From Acidobacteria bacterium UBA2994 (lineage in GTDB: Bacteria > Acidobacteriota > Vicinamibacteria > Vicinamibacterales > UBA8438): DNA of 59,741 bases. Made by a program: the position numbers and the translations under genes. The notes beneath the pieces were generated by a model, which saw only the letters and a program-made list of their open reading frames with translations, had not been told where the DNA came from and made no database searches. The stretch lies in NCBI GenBank assembly GCA_002346545.1, contig DEAA01000013.1:262843-322583 (forward strand), written 5' to 3'. Below, piece after piece: positions 33,732 through 42,229 of this stretch (positions are counted from its first letter, which is position 1; the number at the start of each line of letters is the position of its first letter).

Positions 33732-35276
33732 GTGGCCAGCCCTGGCTCGATCTGGCGTCGCGCGCTCATCTTCTGTCACCGTTGGCTTGGTATCGTCGGG
33801 AGCCTACTCCTTCTTACCTGGTTCGTCTCGGGCATCGTCCTGGTATATGCCGGGATGCCGGCTCTCGATCCGGCGGATCGACTGGCGCGGTTGTCGCCGC
33901 TCGATCTCAGCACCGCCACGGTGGGTGTCGGCGAGGTCGCCGTCACGGTCGGGTTCACGCCGCGTCGCATTCTGGTCGGGATGCTGGGCGAGCGACCCGT
34001 GTATCGCTTGGCGGGATCGGGCGGCTGGACCACCGTCTTTGCCGATACCGGTGAACAGCTGGACGGTTTGAGCCGAGAGGGAGCGCTGGGGGTGGCACGG
34101 CAGTTCGCGCCCGAGCACGCCGACACGGCTACCTACGACCGTCGTATGGTCGAGCCCGACCAGTGGACGTTGCAGAGCCTGGCGTTCTTCCCGCTCCACC
34201 GGATCACTCTGAACGATCCAGCCGGGACCGTACTGTATGTGTCTGAGCCGACGGCCGAGCCGGTGATGCGGACCACCAGCGCGGCTCGCCGCTGGGCCTA
34301 CGCCGGCGCGGTGCTGCACTGGTTGTACTTCACACCGCTCCGGGCGAACGTGGGGCTCTGGAGCAACGTTGTCATCTGGCTCTCGATCTTCGGGTGTCTT
34401 CTCTGTCTGTCGGGAGTGGTGATCGGTTTACTGACTCTGGGAACGCGCGGGCACCGCTTCGCTAGTCCGTACTCCGGTCTGATGCGCTGGCATCACTATG
34501 CCGGTCTCGTGTTTGGTCTGGTTACCTTCACCTGGACCTTCAGCGGTGCGCTGTCGATGGAGCCCTGGAGCTGGCATCCAGGCACCGAGCCGCGGCGGAG
34601 TCAGGCCGAGGTCGTCGCGGGGGGGCTCCCCCGGCTCGGTGTGCTGACACCGCCCCACCTGCGGGCAGGCCTCGAGGTGTTAGCGGACGGCTTTCGTGCT
34701 CGTGAGATCGACGTGCTTCACTTTTTGGGGGTGCCCTACGGACTGGCGCTCGACCCGACGCCGCTCGGCGAGATGTCCGGCCTGCCGAACACCCTCGCGC
34801 CGCTCGGGCAACATGGGCCCCGTCAGCGGTTGGTGGCGTTGGATGGGCGCGCGCCGGCCGCGTTCGAACGTTTCGAGGCCGACGCCTTCTCGGCGCTCCC
34901 CGAGGCGGTCATGCCCGGGGTGCGTGTCCTTGACCAGACCTGGCTACGGACCTACGACAACTACTACTACGATCGCGGTGGGCGGCGGCGGTTACCCGTC
35001 CTGCGGGTGCGCTACGACGATCCCCAGCAGACCTGGCTTTACTTCGACCCGTATCGAGGATCGATTGTAAGGAAAGAAGAGCGCTCGACCCGGATCAATC
35101 GCTGGCTCTACCACGGTCTGCACAGCCTGGACTTCCCGTTCCTTTATGGCCACCGGCCGCTCTGGGACATTGTGGTTGTCGTGCTGAGCCTCGGCGGCAT
35201 CGCGGTGAGCGTCACCCCGATCCGGCAAGGGTGGCGGCGGGTCCTGAGGCACGCGGTTCGATTGGTCGGGCGATGA
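33732..35276 (+). CDS. PepSY-associated transmembrane protein
   Basis: The product (about 514 residues) has four main membrane helices: near residues 14-40, the region around WSNVVIWLSIFGCLLC, the YAGLVFGLVTFTWTFSG region, and the C-terminal DIVVVVLSLGGIAVSV. Large periplasmic PepSY-type loops lie between them. Histidines in CHRWLG, MRWHHYAG and YHGLHSLDFP match the PepSY-TM family, linked to iron/siderophore reduction or flavin/heme electron transfer. The start is GTG 33732. An earlier in-frame start at 33696 is possible. No TonB receptor is adjacent, so the metal link is only suggestive. Confidence 0.82.
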   Translation: MASPGSIWRRALIFCHRWLGIVGSLLLLTWFVSGIVLVYAGMPALDPADRLARLSPLDLSTATVGVGEVAVTVGFTPRRILVGMLGERPVYRLAGSGGWTTVFADTGEQLDGLSREGALGVARQFAPEHADTATYDRRMVEPDQWTLQSLAFFPLHRITLNDPAGTVLYVSEPTAEPVMRTTSAARRWAYAGAVLHWLYFTPLRANVGLWSNVVIWLSIFGCLLCLSGVVIGLLTLGTRGHRFASPYSGLMRWHHYAGLVFGLVTFTWTFSGALSMEPWSWHPGTEPRRSQAEVVAGGLPRLGVLTPPHLRAGLEVLADGFRAREIDVLHFLGVPYGLALDPTPLGEMSGLPNTLAPLGQHGPRQRLVALDGRAPAAFERFEADAFSALPEAVMPGVRVLDQTWLRTYDNYYYDRGGRRRLPVLRVRYDDPQQTWLYFDPYRGSIVRKEERSTRINRWLYHGLHSLDFPFLYGHRPLWDIVVVVLSLGGIAVSVTPIRQGWRRVLRHAVRLVGR

Positions 35277-35300
35277 CGCGGCGTTCGAACAGGCTCTTCC

Positions 35301-35329
35301 TTGACCAGTGCGAGCCGGCGAGGTAGACT
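35301..35329 (+). promoter_or_regulatory. Promoter for the DUF6644 gene pair
   Basis: TTGACC (35301-35306) and TAGACT (35324-35329) are spaced by 17 nt. A perfect palindrome (CACCGTT, TCG, AACGGTG; 35336-35352) covers the expected start of transcription and could be an operator or a 5'-end hairpin. Confidence 0.6.
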
Positions 35330-35410
35330 CCGCGTCACCGTTTCGAACGGTGCACCCCGGCCAGTGAGTCCTTGGGCTCTCCCGGGTGATGTATGCCGGT
35401 GGGCGGTTTC

Positions 35411-35448
35411 GGTTCAGCTGGCCACGTAGGCTGAACCCGCTTGGGTTG
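35411..35448 (+). promoter_or_regulatory. Leader with two mutually exclusive hairpins
   Basis: GGTTCAGC (35411-35418) can pair with GCTGAACC (35430-35437). Alternatively AACCC from that second arm can pair with GGGTT after a GCTT loop. The second structure lies about 20 nt before the ATG at 35469, so switching between them could affect expression. This is inference from pairing only. Confidence 0.35.
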
Positions 35449-35468
35449 ACTAGGGAGAAAGCTAGCGG

Positions 35469-35996
35469 ATGCTACGGGAGTTGTTTGAGTGGGTCGAGGC
35501 GTTTCCCAGCAGTTTGTCGCTGCGCGAGTCGCTCAACGGTTACGTCTACTGCTTGACGGCCCACGTCGCCAGCATGGGGCTGGTGGCCGGTCTCATTGGC
35601 TTCTGGGATATGCGGCTGGCTGGGCTGGCGCTACGCGGAATCCGGGTCACGAAGGTGCAGTCTGGCCTGTTTCCCTTGATGTTCGTGGGACTGGGAATCA
35701 ACGCCATTACCGGAATCCTGATGGTGTACGCGCAGCCGATGCGCTACTATCCTAACTTCTGGTTTTGGATGAAGATGGGGATGTTGGTGGTTGTGGCCGT
35801 GAATGCAGCCTACTTCCACATGAATATCGAGAAGAGCGTCGACAAGTGGGACAGCGATCCGATCGCACCGCTCCAGGCTCGTGTGGCGGGTTACGTGTCG
35901 CTCGCCTTCTGGTTCGGGATCATCGCCACCGGTCGCATGGTCGCCTACAGCGGGTTAGTCCCGCAGTGGTGGCTCGACCTGGGGCTGGGGTCGTAG
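35469..35996 (+). CDS. DUF6644-family integral membrane protein (first copy)
   Basis: The 175-residue protein has four or five hydrophobic helices (YCLTAHVASMGLVAGLIG, FPLMFVGLGINAITGILM, MKMGMLVVVAVNAAYFH and a C-terminal helix). It matches DUF6644, a family of small membrane proteins often found as tandem genes. A conserved His in the first helix and one in YFHMNIE could bind heme or metal, but this is not established. Start ATG 35469 follows AGGGAGAAAG. The second copy starts 5 bp after its stop. Confidence 0.82.
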   Translation: MLRELFEWVEAFPSSLSLRESLNGYVYCLTAHVASMGLVAGLIGFWDMRLAGLALRGIRVTKVQSGLFPLMFVGLGINAITGILMVYAQPMRYYPNFWFWMKMGMLVVVAVNAAYFHMNIEKSVDKWDSDPIAPLQARVAGYVSLAFWFGIIATGRMVAYSGLVPQWWLDLGLGS

Positions 35997-36000
35997 TCTG

Positions 36001-36477
36001 ATGTTGCAACCGTTCTTCGAGTGGATGCAGGGGCTCAGATTTAGTGCCTTCTTCCTGGAGTCTGTCTGGCCCACCCCGATCGTTCAGGTGATCCATCTGA
36101 GCACCGTTGCACTCTTCATCGGCTCGGTGCTAGTCGTGGATCTTCGGCTGCTGGGGCGAGGGCTGATTGACCAATCAATTTCGGAGCTCACCAGGAAGGT
36201 GCAGCCGTTCCTGCTCTGGAGCTTTGTGGTGCTCGTGCTCACCGGTATCCCCCAGATGTCGTCCACGGCGCTGAAGCAGTACTACAGCCCGTTCTTCTGG
36301 TGGAAGATGGGGATGGTGTTCTTCGGACTGATCGTCACGTTCGGGGTGCGCCGATACATTGCGTCGAAGGAGGAAGGGTACTTCGGTCTTGTGTGGCCGA
36401 AAGTGATTGGTCTGACGTCGATAGCGCTCTGGACGAGTGTGACCATCGGCGCCCGGCTGATCGGATTGTTGTCATAG
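36001..36477 (+). CDS. DUF6644-family integral membrane protein (second copy)
   Basis: The 158-residue protein is a diverged paralogue of the preceding one, with the same helix layout: VIHLSTVALFIGSVLVVDLRLLG, PFLLWSFVVLVLTGIPQM, FFWWKMGMVFFGLIVTFGVRR and a C-terminal helix. The His in the first helix (QVIHLST) aligns with the first copy. The two probably form a heterodimeric membrane complex, since they are adjacent and co-transcribed. Function unknown. Confidence 0.82.
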   Translation: MLQPFFEWMQGLRFSAFFLESVWPTPIVQVIHLSTVALFIGSVLVVDLRLLGRGLIDQSISELTRKVQPFLLWSFVVLVLTGIPQMSSTALKQYYSPFFWWKMGMVFFGLIVTFGVRRYIASKEEGYFGLVWPKVIGLTSIALWTSVTIGARLIGLLS

Positions 36478-36569
36478 GAGCAAGGTGACGTCGGTGGTCC
36501 GGGCCGTTTCGCTGTGAGACGGGCGGGCCAGTTAAGGACACGCGCGTGGCGTGAGGGAGACATAGCACA

Positions 36570-37460
36570 ATGCGAAATCGGCTCAAGACCACGATGATTG
36601 CTGGCGCGACGGCGGCCGTGCTGGCCGTCGGCTTCACGCTGGCGCCCCAGACAGTGGAGGGGCAGGATGGCTATCGCGCCCCCCGCACCGCCGATGGCCA
36701 GCCTGACCTGAACGGGATCTGGCAGGCACTCGGCGCCCAACACTACGATATCGAACCGCATGCCGCGCGCTTCGGTCCCGTGGTGGAGATGGCGGCCCAC
36801 GGGGCGATCCCCGCCGGGCTCGGCATCGTCGAGGGCGGCGAGATTCCGTATCGTCCGGAAGCTCGGGCCCAGCAGCAGGAGAACCTCAATTTCTGGCTGG
36901 AGCGTGACCCGGCCACCAAGTGCTACATGCCCGGGATTCCGCGGGCGAACTACATGCCCTATCCGTTCCAGTTGGTGCAGACGCCCGAGTACGTGCTCTT
37001 CGCGTACGAGTTCGCGAGCGCGAGCCGGATCGTCTACATGGACCGCCCCGACTTCGAGGCGCCGGTCGATTCCTGGATGGGTCACAATATCGGTCGATGG
37101 GAGGGTGAAAGCCTGGTCATCGACGTGACTGCCCAGATGCCGGACACCTGGTTCGATATGTCAGGCAACCACCACAGCGTGAACATGGCTGTGGAGGAGC
37201 GCTGGACTGCTCTCAGCGAAAACCACCTGATGTATGAGGCGACCATCACCGACGATGAGATCTTCACGCGGCCTTGGACGATCCGGATGCCGATGTATCG
37301 CCGCATCGACGAGAACATGCAGCTGCTCGAGTACAAGTGCGTCGAGTTCGCCGAGGAGCTGATGTACGGCCATCTGCGGAAGGATCCGGACCTGACCCCC
37401 GTCTTCCGGGCCAGCGGATATGGCTCCGATCGCGAGATCGTGCTCGAGCCGCCGCAGTAG
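36570..37460 (+). CDS. Secreted protein of unknown function (PDLNGIW type)
   Basis: The 296-residue product has a signal peptide ending near VEGQDG, then the segment YRAPRTADGQPDLNGIWQALG that begins many exported Acidobacteria-type proteins. The rest is a beta-rich domain with no catalytic motif that I recognise. It includes GHNIGRWEGESLVIDVTAQ and a C-terminal LEYKCVEFAEELMYGHLRKDP. A large hairpin (37478-37514) follows, then the promoter of the DUF6152 gene. These proteins frequently neighbour DUF6152 genes, as here. Confidence 0.8.
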   Translation: MRNRLKTTMIAGATAAVLAVGFTLAPQTVEGQDGYRAPRTADGQPDLNGIWQALGAQHYDIEPHAARFGPVVEMAAHGAIPAGLGIVEGGEIPYRPEARAQQQENLNFWLERDPATKCYMPGIPRANYMPYPFQLVQTPEYVLFAYEFASASRIVYMDRPDFEAPVDSWMGHNIGRWEGESLVIDVTAQMPDTWFDMSGNHHSVNMAVEERWTALSENHLMYEATITDDEIFTRPWTIRMPMYRRIDENMQLLEYKCVEFAEELMYGHLRKDPDLTPVFRASGYGSDREIVLEPPQ

Positions 37461-37477
37461 TTGTAGTAGTCAGTTTG

Positions 37478-37514
37478 CACCGGGCCATGGTACCCATACT
37501 GCCGTGGCCCGGTG
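37478..37514 (+). terminator. Hairpin, probable terminator or processing site
   Basis: A 13-bp stem with one G-U pair (37478-37490 with 37502-37514) surrounds an 11-nt loop just after the stop at 37460. No T-tract follows, so termination is not certain. The next promoter begins immediately at 37515. Confidence 0.5.
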
Positions 37515-37543
37515 TTGACGAATCCACCGCAATGGGTGATAAT
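37515..37543 (+). promoter_or_regulatory. Promoter for the DUF6152 gene
   Basis: TTGACG (37515-37520), a 17-nt spacer and GATAAT (37538-37543) make a good sigma-70-type promoter. The leader is about 30 nt and carries a GAGGAGG site before ATG 37582. Confidence 0.72.
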
Positions 37544-37581
37544 GCTGGAAAAGTTTGCTCACACCGAGGAGGCATAGCCGA

Positions 37582-37998
37582 ATGCGAAGAAATATAGCCG
37601 TTGTCGTGGCCGGAGTTGTCATGGCGCTGGCCACTGTACCGGTGGTCGCGCATCATGCATTTTCGGCAGAGTTCGATGCCAATCGCCCCATCCACCTTGA
37701 AGGCACCGTGGTGAAGATGGAGTGGATCAACCCCCACGCTTGGGTGCATCTGGAGCTTGAAGATGGGACCGTGTGGATGGTCGAGGGCGGCACGCCCAAC
37801 ACCCTTCTGCGCCGCGGTTTCACCAAGAACTCGCTGCTGCCAGGCACTAAGATCATCGTCGACGGTTACCAGGCGAAGGACGGGTCGGAAAAGGGTAATG
37901 GCCGTGACCTGACCTTCGAAGATGGTCGGAAACTGTTCATGGGGTCATCCGGCACCGGCGCGCCGAGAGACGGTCGCGACGCCACCGAGCCGAATTAA
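37582..37998 (+). CDS. DUF6152-family secreted protein
   Basis: The 138-residue product has a signal peptide ending at VVAHHAFSAEFD, and this HHAFSAEFD start of the mature form is the hallmark of DUF6152. It continues with PIHLEGTVVKMEWINPHAWVHLELEDG, which looks like a small OB-type beta-barrel. The double His at the mature N-terminus could bind metal (inference). It is transcribed alone from 37515-37543 and ends before a terminator at 38025-38060. Confidence 0.88.
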   Translation: MRRNIAVVVAGVVMALATVPVVAHHAFSAEFDANRPIHLEGTVVKMEWINPHAWVHLELEDGTVWMVEGGTPNTLLRRGFTKNSLLPGTKIIVDGYQAKDGSEKGNGRDLTFEDGRKLFMGSSGTGAPRDGRDATEPN

Positions 37999-38024
37999 GC
38001 CCCGCTCGGCGTAACGTATCGAAG

Positions 38025-38060
38025 AGCCCGGATGCATCTGCGTCCGGGCTTTTCTTTTTT
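38025..38060 (+). terminator. Rho-independent terminator after the DUF6152 gene
   Basis: AGCCCGGA (38025-38032) pairs with TCCGGGCT (38043-38050), with further pairing inside, and is followed by TTT-C-TTTTTT. This separates the DUF6152 gene from the dehydratase gene. Confidence 0.85.
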
Positions 38061-38196
38061 GGAGCGACCTTCCACCTGACTGGCCAGGCAGGTGACCGGT
38101 CGGGGAGCTCTGAGACGTTTCGAGGTATGCACGCAGCCCTCAGCGCCCCGTTGCAGGGCCGCGCCTGCCGTGTCAGAGTCTTGGGGGAGATTCAGA

Positions 38197-39693
38197 ATGG
38201 CATTAAAGACGCCTGCGGAGTACGTCGACAGCTTGCGCGATCTAAGCATCCGTGCCTACGTGAACGGAGAGCGGATCGAGAGCGTCGCCGATCACCCGTC
38301 CATCGCGCCGCACATCAACACCGTGGCGAAGACCTACGAGCTGGCCCATGACCCGGAGCACCGGGACGTGATGACCGCAGAGAGTCACCTCACGGGTGAG
38401 CGCATCCATAGGTATACCCACATCTTCCACAGTGCCGACGATCTCGTGAAGAAGATCCAGATGCTGCGGCTGCTGGGGCAGGTCACGGGCACCTGCTTTC
38501 AGCGGTGTGTCGGTCTCGATGCCCTCAATGCGCTCTACGCCATCACCTACGAGATCGATGAGAAGGAGGGCACTACCTACCACCGGCGCTTCTGCGATTA
38601 TCTGACCGGCGTGCAGCGCGCCGACCTGATGCTGGCCGGCGCCATGACCGATCCCAAGGGGCACCGGGCCAAGCGGCCTAGCCAGCAGGATGATCCAGAC
38701 CAGTTCGTTCGGGTGGTCGAACGTCGGGACGACGGGGTGGTTATCCGGGGAGCGAAGCTGCATAACACCGGAGGCATCAACTCCCACGAGGTTCTTGTCA
38801 TGCCGGGCACTGGGCTATCGGACGAAGAGTCCGACTATGCCGTGGCGTGCGCGGTGCCGGCCAATGCCGACGGCGTGCTCTTCATCTTCGGTCGGCAGTC
38901 GAACGACAACCGGAAGCTGGAGGGGGGCTGTGACATCGGCAACCCCCGGTTCGGGGTGGTGGGCGGCGAAGCCATGGTGGTATTTGACGACGTGTTCGTG
39001 CCGAACGAGCGCGTGTTTATGAACGGCGAGGCCAAGTACGCCGGCACCATGGTGAATTACTTCGCCACGTGGCACCGTGCCAACTATGGCGGGTGCAAGG
39101 GAGGCAACGCCGACGTCCTGATCGGCGCGACCGCCAAGATGACCAAGGTGTTGGGCACCGAACGGAACTCGGTGGTGCGCGACAAGCTGACCGAGATGAT
39201 CCACATGAACGAGACCACCTATGCCTCGGCCATTGGGGCCAGCGCCATGGGTTACGCACTACCTTGCGGCGCCTACATGGTCGACCCGATGATGGCCAAT
39301 ACTGTGAAGCAGAACATCACCCGGAACGTCTACCAGATCGGCCGATTGAGTCACGACCTTGCGGGCGGGTTCCTCGCCACCATGCCAGGCGAGCAGTCGT
39401 TTGATAATCCCGAGATTGCGCGATTCGTTGAGAAGTATCATCAGGCCAATCCGGAGTACCAGACCCGCGAGCGGGTTAAGCTCGGGCGGTACATCGAGAA
39501 TATGACCAGCGTGACCACGATGGTCGAAGCGATGCATGGCGCGGGTTCACCACAGGCCCAGCGGATTGTCATGCTGGGGCAGGCGGATATCGACAAGAAG
39601 ATCGAGATGGCTGAGCAGGTCATCGACGGCGACGACGATGTGAATGGGCTTCCCTTGCCAGGAAAGCGCCAGCCAGCGGAGGTGGAGGGATAG
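38197..39693 (+). CDS. abfD: 4-hydroxybutyryl-CoA dehydratase / vinylacetyl-CoA isomerase
   Basis: The 498-residue product belongs to the HpaB/AbfD flavoprotein family. Unlike the monooxygenases, it has the four [4Fe-4S] ligands of AbfD: Cys100 and Cys104 in GTCFQRCVG, His293 and Cys300 in WHRANYGGC. Spacing equals the known C99/C103/H292/C299 set. It should convert 4-hydroxybutyryl-CoA to crotonyl-CoA through FAD and the cluster, in the cytoplasm. The earlier in-frame start (38092) is rejected because ATG 38197 matches the family N-terminus. Upstream is a terminator and downstream an unrelated PagL gene, so no 4-hydroxybutyrate pathway genes are adjacent. The enzyme is usually oxygen-sensitive, which is notable beside oxygen-using genes. 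Confidence 0.9.
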   Translation: MALKTPAEYVDSLRDLSIRAYVNGERIESVADHPSIAPHINTVAKTYELAHDPEHRDVMTAESHLTGERIHRYTHIFHSADDLVKKIQMLRLLGQVTGTCFQRCVGLDALNALYAITYEIDEKEGTTYHRRFCDYLTGVQRADLMLAGAMTDPKGHRAKRPSQQDDPDQFVRVVERRDDGVVIRGAKLHNTGGINSHEVLVMPGTGLSDEESDYAVACAVPANADGVLFIFGRQSNDNRKLEGGCDIGNPRFGVVGGEAMVVFDDVFVPNERVFMNGEAKYAGTMVNYFATWHRANYGGCKGGNADVLIGATAKMTKVLGTERNSVVRDKLTEMIHMNETTYASAIGASAMGYALPCGAYMVDPMMANTVKQNITRNVYQIGRLSHDLAGGFLATMPGEQSFDNPEIARFVEKYHQANPEYQTRERVKLGRYIENMTSVTTMVEAMHGAGSPQAQRIVMLGQADIDKKIEMAEQVIDGDDDVNGLPLPGKRQPAEVEG

Positions 39694-39702
39694 ACGGCGG
39701 AG

Positions 39703-40293
39703 ATGTGCAAACGACGAGCCTGGTTTCTGGCCTTTTGGCTGGCCATCCCCATGCCGGGGTTGGCCCAAACGGACACACGCAGCACAACCGACATCGCCCG
39801 CCCGTCCTCGCCCGACCCTGATCGCTGGCGACTACAGCTGGTCGGGGGGGTCTTTCGCGAAGCCTGGGATATGAACGCCTCGCGTGAGCATCTGGTGGGC
39901 GCCTCGGTCGGCGTCTCGCGCGATCTCAGCCGGTCTTGGATACTGGGCTTCGAGGCCCACCTCATGCACGTCAATCAGTCGCCGGAAGTCGATGCGTTCC
40001 TGTCGGCGGGGACCGTGGTACTGCGGTGGCGTGCCTATCGCGGTCCAAACACCACGATCTTCATCGAGGGCGGGGGCGGTATCTCCTACGCCTCGAATGA
40101 GGTGCCGGGCCATGGGACCCGTTTCAACTTCGTGTCACAGACCGGCGTGGGGATGGCCCGCGCGCTGAACTCCCGGATTGAACTGGTGGGCGGGCTTCGC
40201 TGGCTCCATGTCTCGAATAACAGCCTGCGAGGGCATTCGCGGAATCCCGACATTCAGGCCGTCGGGATATACTTCGGCTGGCAAGTCCGTTAG
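39703..40293 (+). CDS. PagL-like lipid A 3-O-deacylase (acyloxyacyl hydrolase)
   Basis: The 196-residue product has a signal peptide (ending near GLAQTD) and an outer-membrane beta-barrel pattern of alternating hydrophobic strands. The C-terminal GLRWLHVSNNSLRGHSRNPDI segment matches PagL (PF09411), with His and Ser in LHVSN as catalytic candidates. It would remove the 3-O-linked acyl chain from lipid A, indicating a diderm cell with LPS. It lies 9 bp after the dehydratase gene and may be co-transcribed with it by chance. Confidence 0.8.
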   Translation: MCKRRAWFLAFWLAIPMPGLAQTDTRSTTDIARPSSPDPDRWRLQLVGGVFREAWDMNASREHLVGASVGVSRDLSRSWILGFEAHLMHVNQSPEVDAFLSAGTVVLRWRAYRGPNTTIFIEGGGGISYASNEVPGHGTRFNFVSQTGVGMARALNSRIELVGGLRWLHVSNNSLRGHSRNPDIQAVGIYFGWQVR

Positions 40294-40437
40294 CGGTTTC
40301 CTGACGAGGGACCTGCCCGGCGTCGTTGCTTCGTCGGTCACAGGCTTCCGGCCTGCCCTCTTGCGCCTTGCCAGGGGAACCTCTCGGCAGGAAATCTTGG
40401 CAGCCTAGCTCGCGTACAATGTGGGGGAAGACCCATC

Positions 40438-41376
40438 ATGTCCATGAGGGTTCGCGTCCGCATGTTCGGCGCCGCCGTGGCCCTGTTACTGGCGCCCACC
40501 CTGGTCGCTCGCGCCCAGACCAGCCCGCAAGCGTCTGAAGACGCGGCCGTTTTCCGCGGTGGGGTTGAACTGGTCCAGATGTCTGCCACGGTCTTCGACC
40601 GGGACGGCCGGCTTATCGGCGACCTTGCGGCGGCCGATTTCGAGATCTTCGAGGATGGCGAGCCACAGGAGCTTGCCCACTTCACCCGGGAACGGGTCCC
40701 ATTAAGTCTCGGCGTCGTGCTCGACGTTAGCCAGAGCATGTTCGGCCAACGGATTGACGATGCCCGGCTGGCACTAGATCAATTCCTGGCCGATCGATTG
40801 CGACCCGACGACGAGGTCTTCGTGGTCGTGTTCAATCACAAGCCGCTGGTGGAGGTGGAGTGGACGGTGGGACCGCGTCAGCTGCGAAACCGGCTCGACA
40901 CGGTGCGGCCGTACGGTGGCACGAGCATCTACGACGCGATGATGGAGGCGTTGCCGCTGTTTGACGAGCGGAGTAACCAGCGCGCCGCGGTCGTGCTAAT
41001 CTCGGATGGTTCGGACACGGGGAGCCGTGCCGAACTCCGGGACGTCCAGCACGAGCTTCGTCGGAGCGACGCGTTCGTTTATGCCATCGCGATCGATGCT
41101 CCGAAGACCCGACCGATCAACGACCGGGTCAATCCTCTGGCGCTGAGTGAGATTACCGACGAGAGCGGCGGCTACACCGAGGTGGTGCACGACAGTCCCG
41201 AGTTGAGTCCGGCGACCGAGCGGATCGCCTACGAGCTGAATCATCAGTACACGCTGGGCTACGTGCCGGAGCGTCCCCCTGACGGGTCCTATCGGTCTAT
41301 TCGTGTACGGGTCGCCGGTGGCGAATACCAGGTTCGTACCAGACGCGGGTATGTTGCGGAGCGGTCCGCTCGGTGA
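40438..41376 (+). CDS. VWFA-related secreted protein (Acidobacterial type)
   Basis: The 312-residue product has a signal peptide (ending near VARAQT) and a von Willebrand A domain. An N-terminal block precedes it, with LVQMSATVFDRDGRLIGDLAAADFEIFEDG and QELAHFTRERVPLSLGVVLDVSQSM. The MIDAS D-x-S-x-S (DVSQS) is intact, and the distal Thr (YGGTSIYDA) and Asp (LISDGSD) are present. This arrangement is the VWFA-related protein described mainly from Acidobacteria. It likely binds protein partners through a metal ion outside the cytoplasm. Confidence 0.9.
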   Translation: MSMRVRVRMFGAAVALLLAPTLVARAQTSPQASEDAAVFRGGVELVQMSATVFDRDGRLIGDLAAADFEIFEDGEPQELAHFTRERVPLSLGVVLDVSQSMFGQRIDDARLALDQFLADRLRPDDEVFVVVFNHKPLVEVEWTVGPRQLRNRLDTVRPYGGTSIYDAMMEALPLFDERSNQRAAVVLISDGSDTGSRAELRDVQHELRRSDAFVYAIAIDAPKTRPINDRVNPLALSEITDESGGYTEVVHDSPELSPATERIAYELNHQYTLGYVPERPPDGSYRSIRVRVAGGEYQVRTRRGYVAERSAR

Positions 41377-41515
41377 GCTCAGCACCCGGGCCGCTCGGCT
41401 TGTCGAGCAGCACGCGTTCGACCCGCTAGTCTCAATTCGGTCTCTAACCGTCCGATTCGGTCTGTTTTCCGGGACGAAGCTGCCCGGAAGCTGGCCTCGG
41501 TGTATCGTTCTGTCG

Positions 41516-42229
41516 ATGCACGTGCTCGAAGCGGTTGACCTCCACAAGACCTATGGCGATGGAGCTGGCGGTGTCCAGGCGCTGGCCGGGGTCAGCCTGA
41601 CCCTGTCAGCCGGTGAACTGGTGGCGGTGGTCGGGCCATCTGGCTGCGGGAAGTCGACTCTGCTGCATCTCTGCGGTGCGATGGATCGTCCGACCTCAGG
41701 TCGGGTCCACGTGGGGGGAGTTACGCTCGCCGATCTCGACGACGAGGCACTCACTCAGTTGCGGCGAGAACGCGTCGGTTTCGTCTTCCAGTTCTTTAAC
41801 CTGCTTCCGACCCTGACACTGCAGGAGAACATCGAGTTGCCGCTCCTGCTCGCCGGTGTGGAGGCGACCGAGTCTGAGCGGCGGGCTCGGGCGAGCGCCG
41901 AGCGGGTGGGAATCGAGCATCGACGCGACCATCATCCTGGCGCAGTCTCCGGGGGTGAACTGCAGCGGGCCGCGGTGGCCCGCGCGCTTGTGCATGAGCC
42001 GGCCCTGGTGATTGCGGACGAGCCCACGGGCAATCTAGACAGCGAGAACGGGCGTCTAGTGCTGACGCTGCTTACCGAGCTGACCAGGCAAACCGGGGTG
42101 GCGATGCTCCTGGCCACTCACGATCAGGCGATCGCGGCGGCCGCCGATCGGGTGGTGCGGATGCGCGACGGGCTTGAGGCACGAGACACCGACGTCACGA
42201 TTTTTGGCGCCGTCGCCCCGTCGTCATGA
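41516..42229 (+). CDS. ABC transporter ATP-binding subunit (LolD/MacB type)
   Basis: The 237-residue ATPase has Walker [10 protein letters not shown], a Q-loop ([13 protein letters not shown]), the signature [14 protein letters not shown], Walker [13 protein letters not shown] and the switch His in LLATHD. It powers the FtsX-type permease encoded next, in a lipoprotein- or lipid-export type complex. An in-frame extension to 41303 overlaps the VWA gene and is unlikely. There is no Shine-Dalgarno sequence, but a TATCGT hexamer ends 7 nt before ATG 41516. The stop overlaps the permease start (ATGA). Confidence 0.93.
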   Translation: MHVLEAVDLHKTYGDGAGGVQALAGVSLTLSAGELVAVVGPSGCGKSTLLHLCGAMDRPTSGRVHVGGVTLADLDDEALTQLRRERVGFVFQFFNLLPTLTLQENIELPLLLAGVEATESERRARASAERVGIEHRRDHHPGAVSGGELQRAAVARALVHEPALVIADEPTGNLDSENGRLVLTLLTELTRQTGVAMLLATHDQAIAAAADRVVRMRDGLEARDTDVTIFGAVAPSS

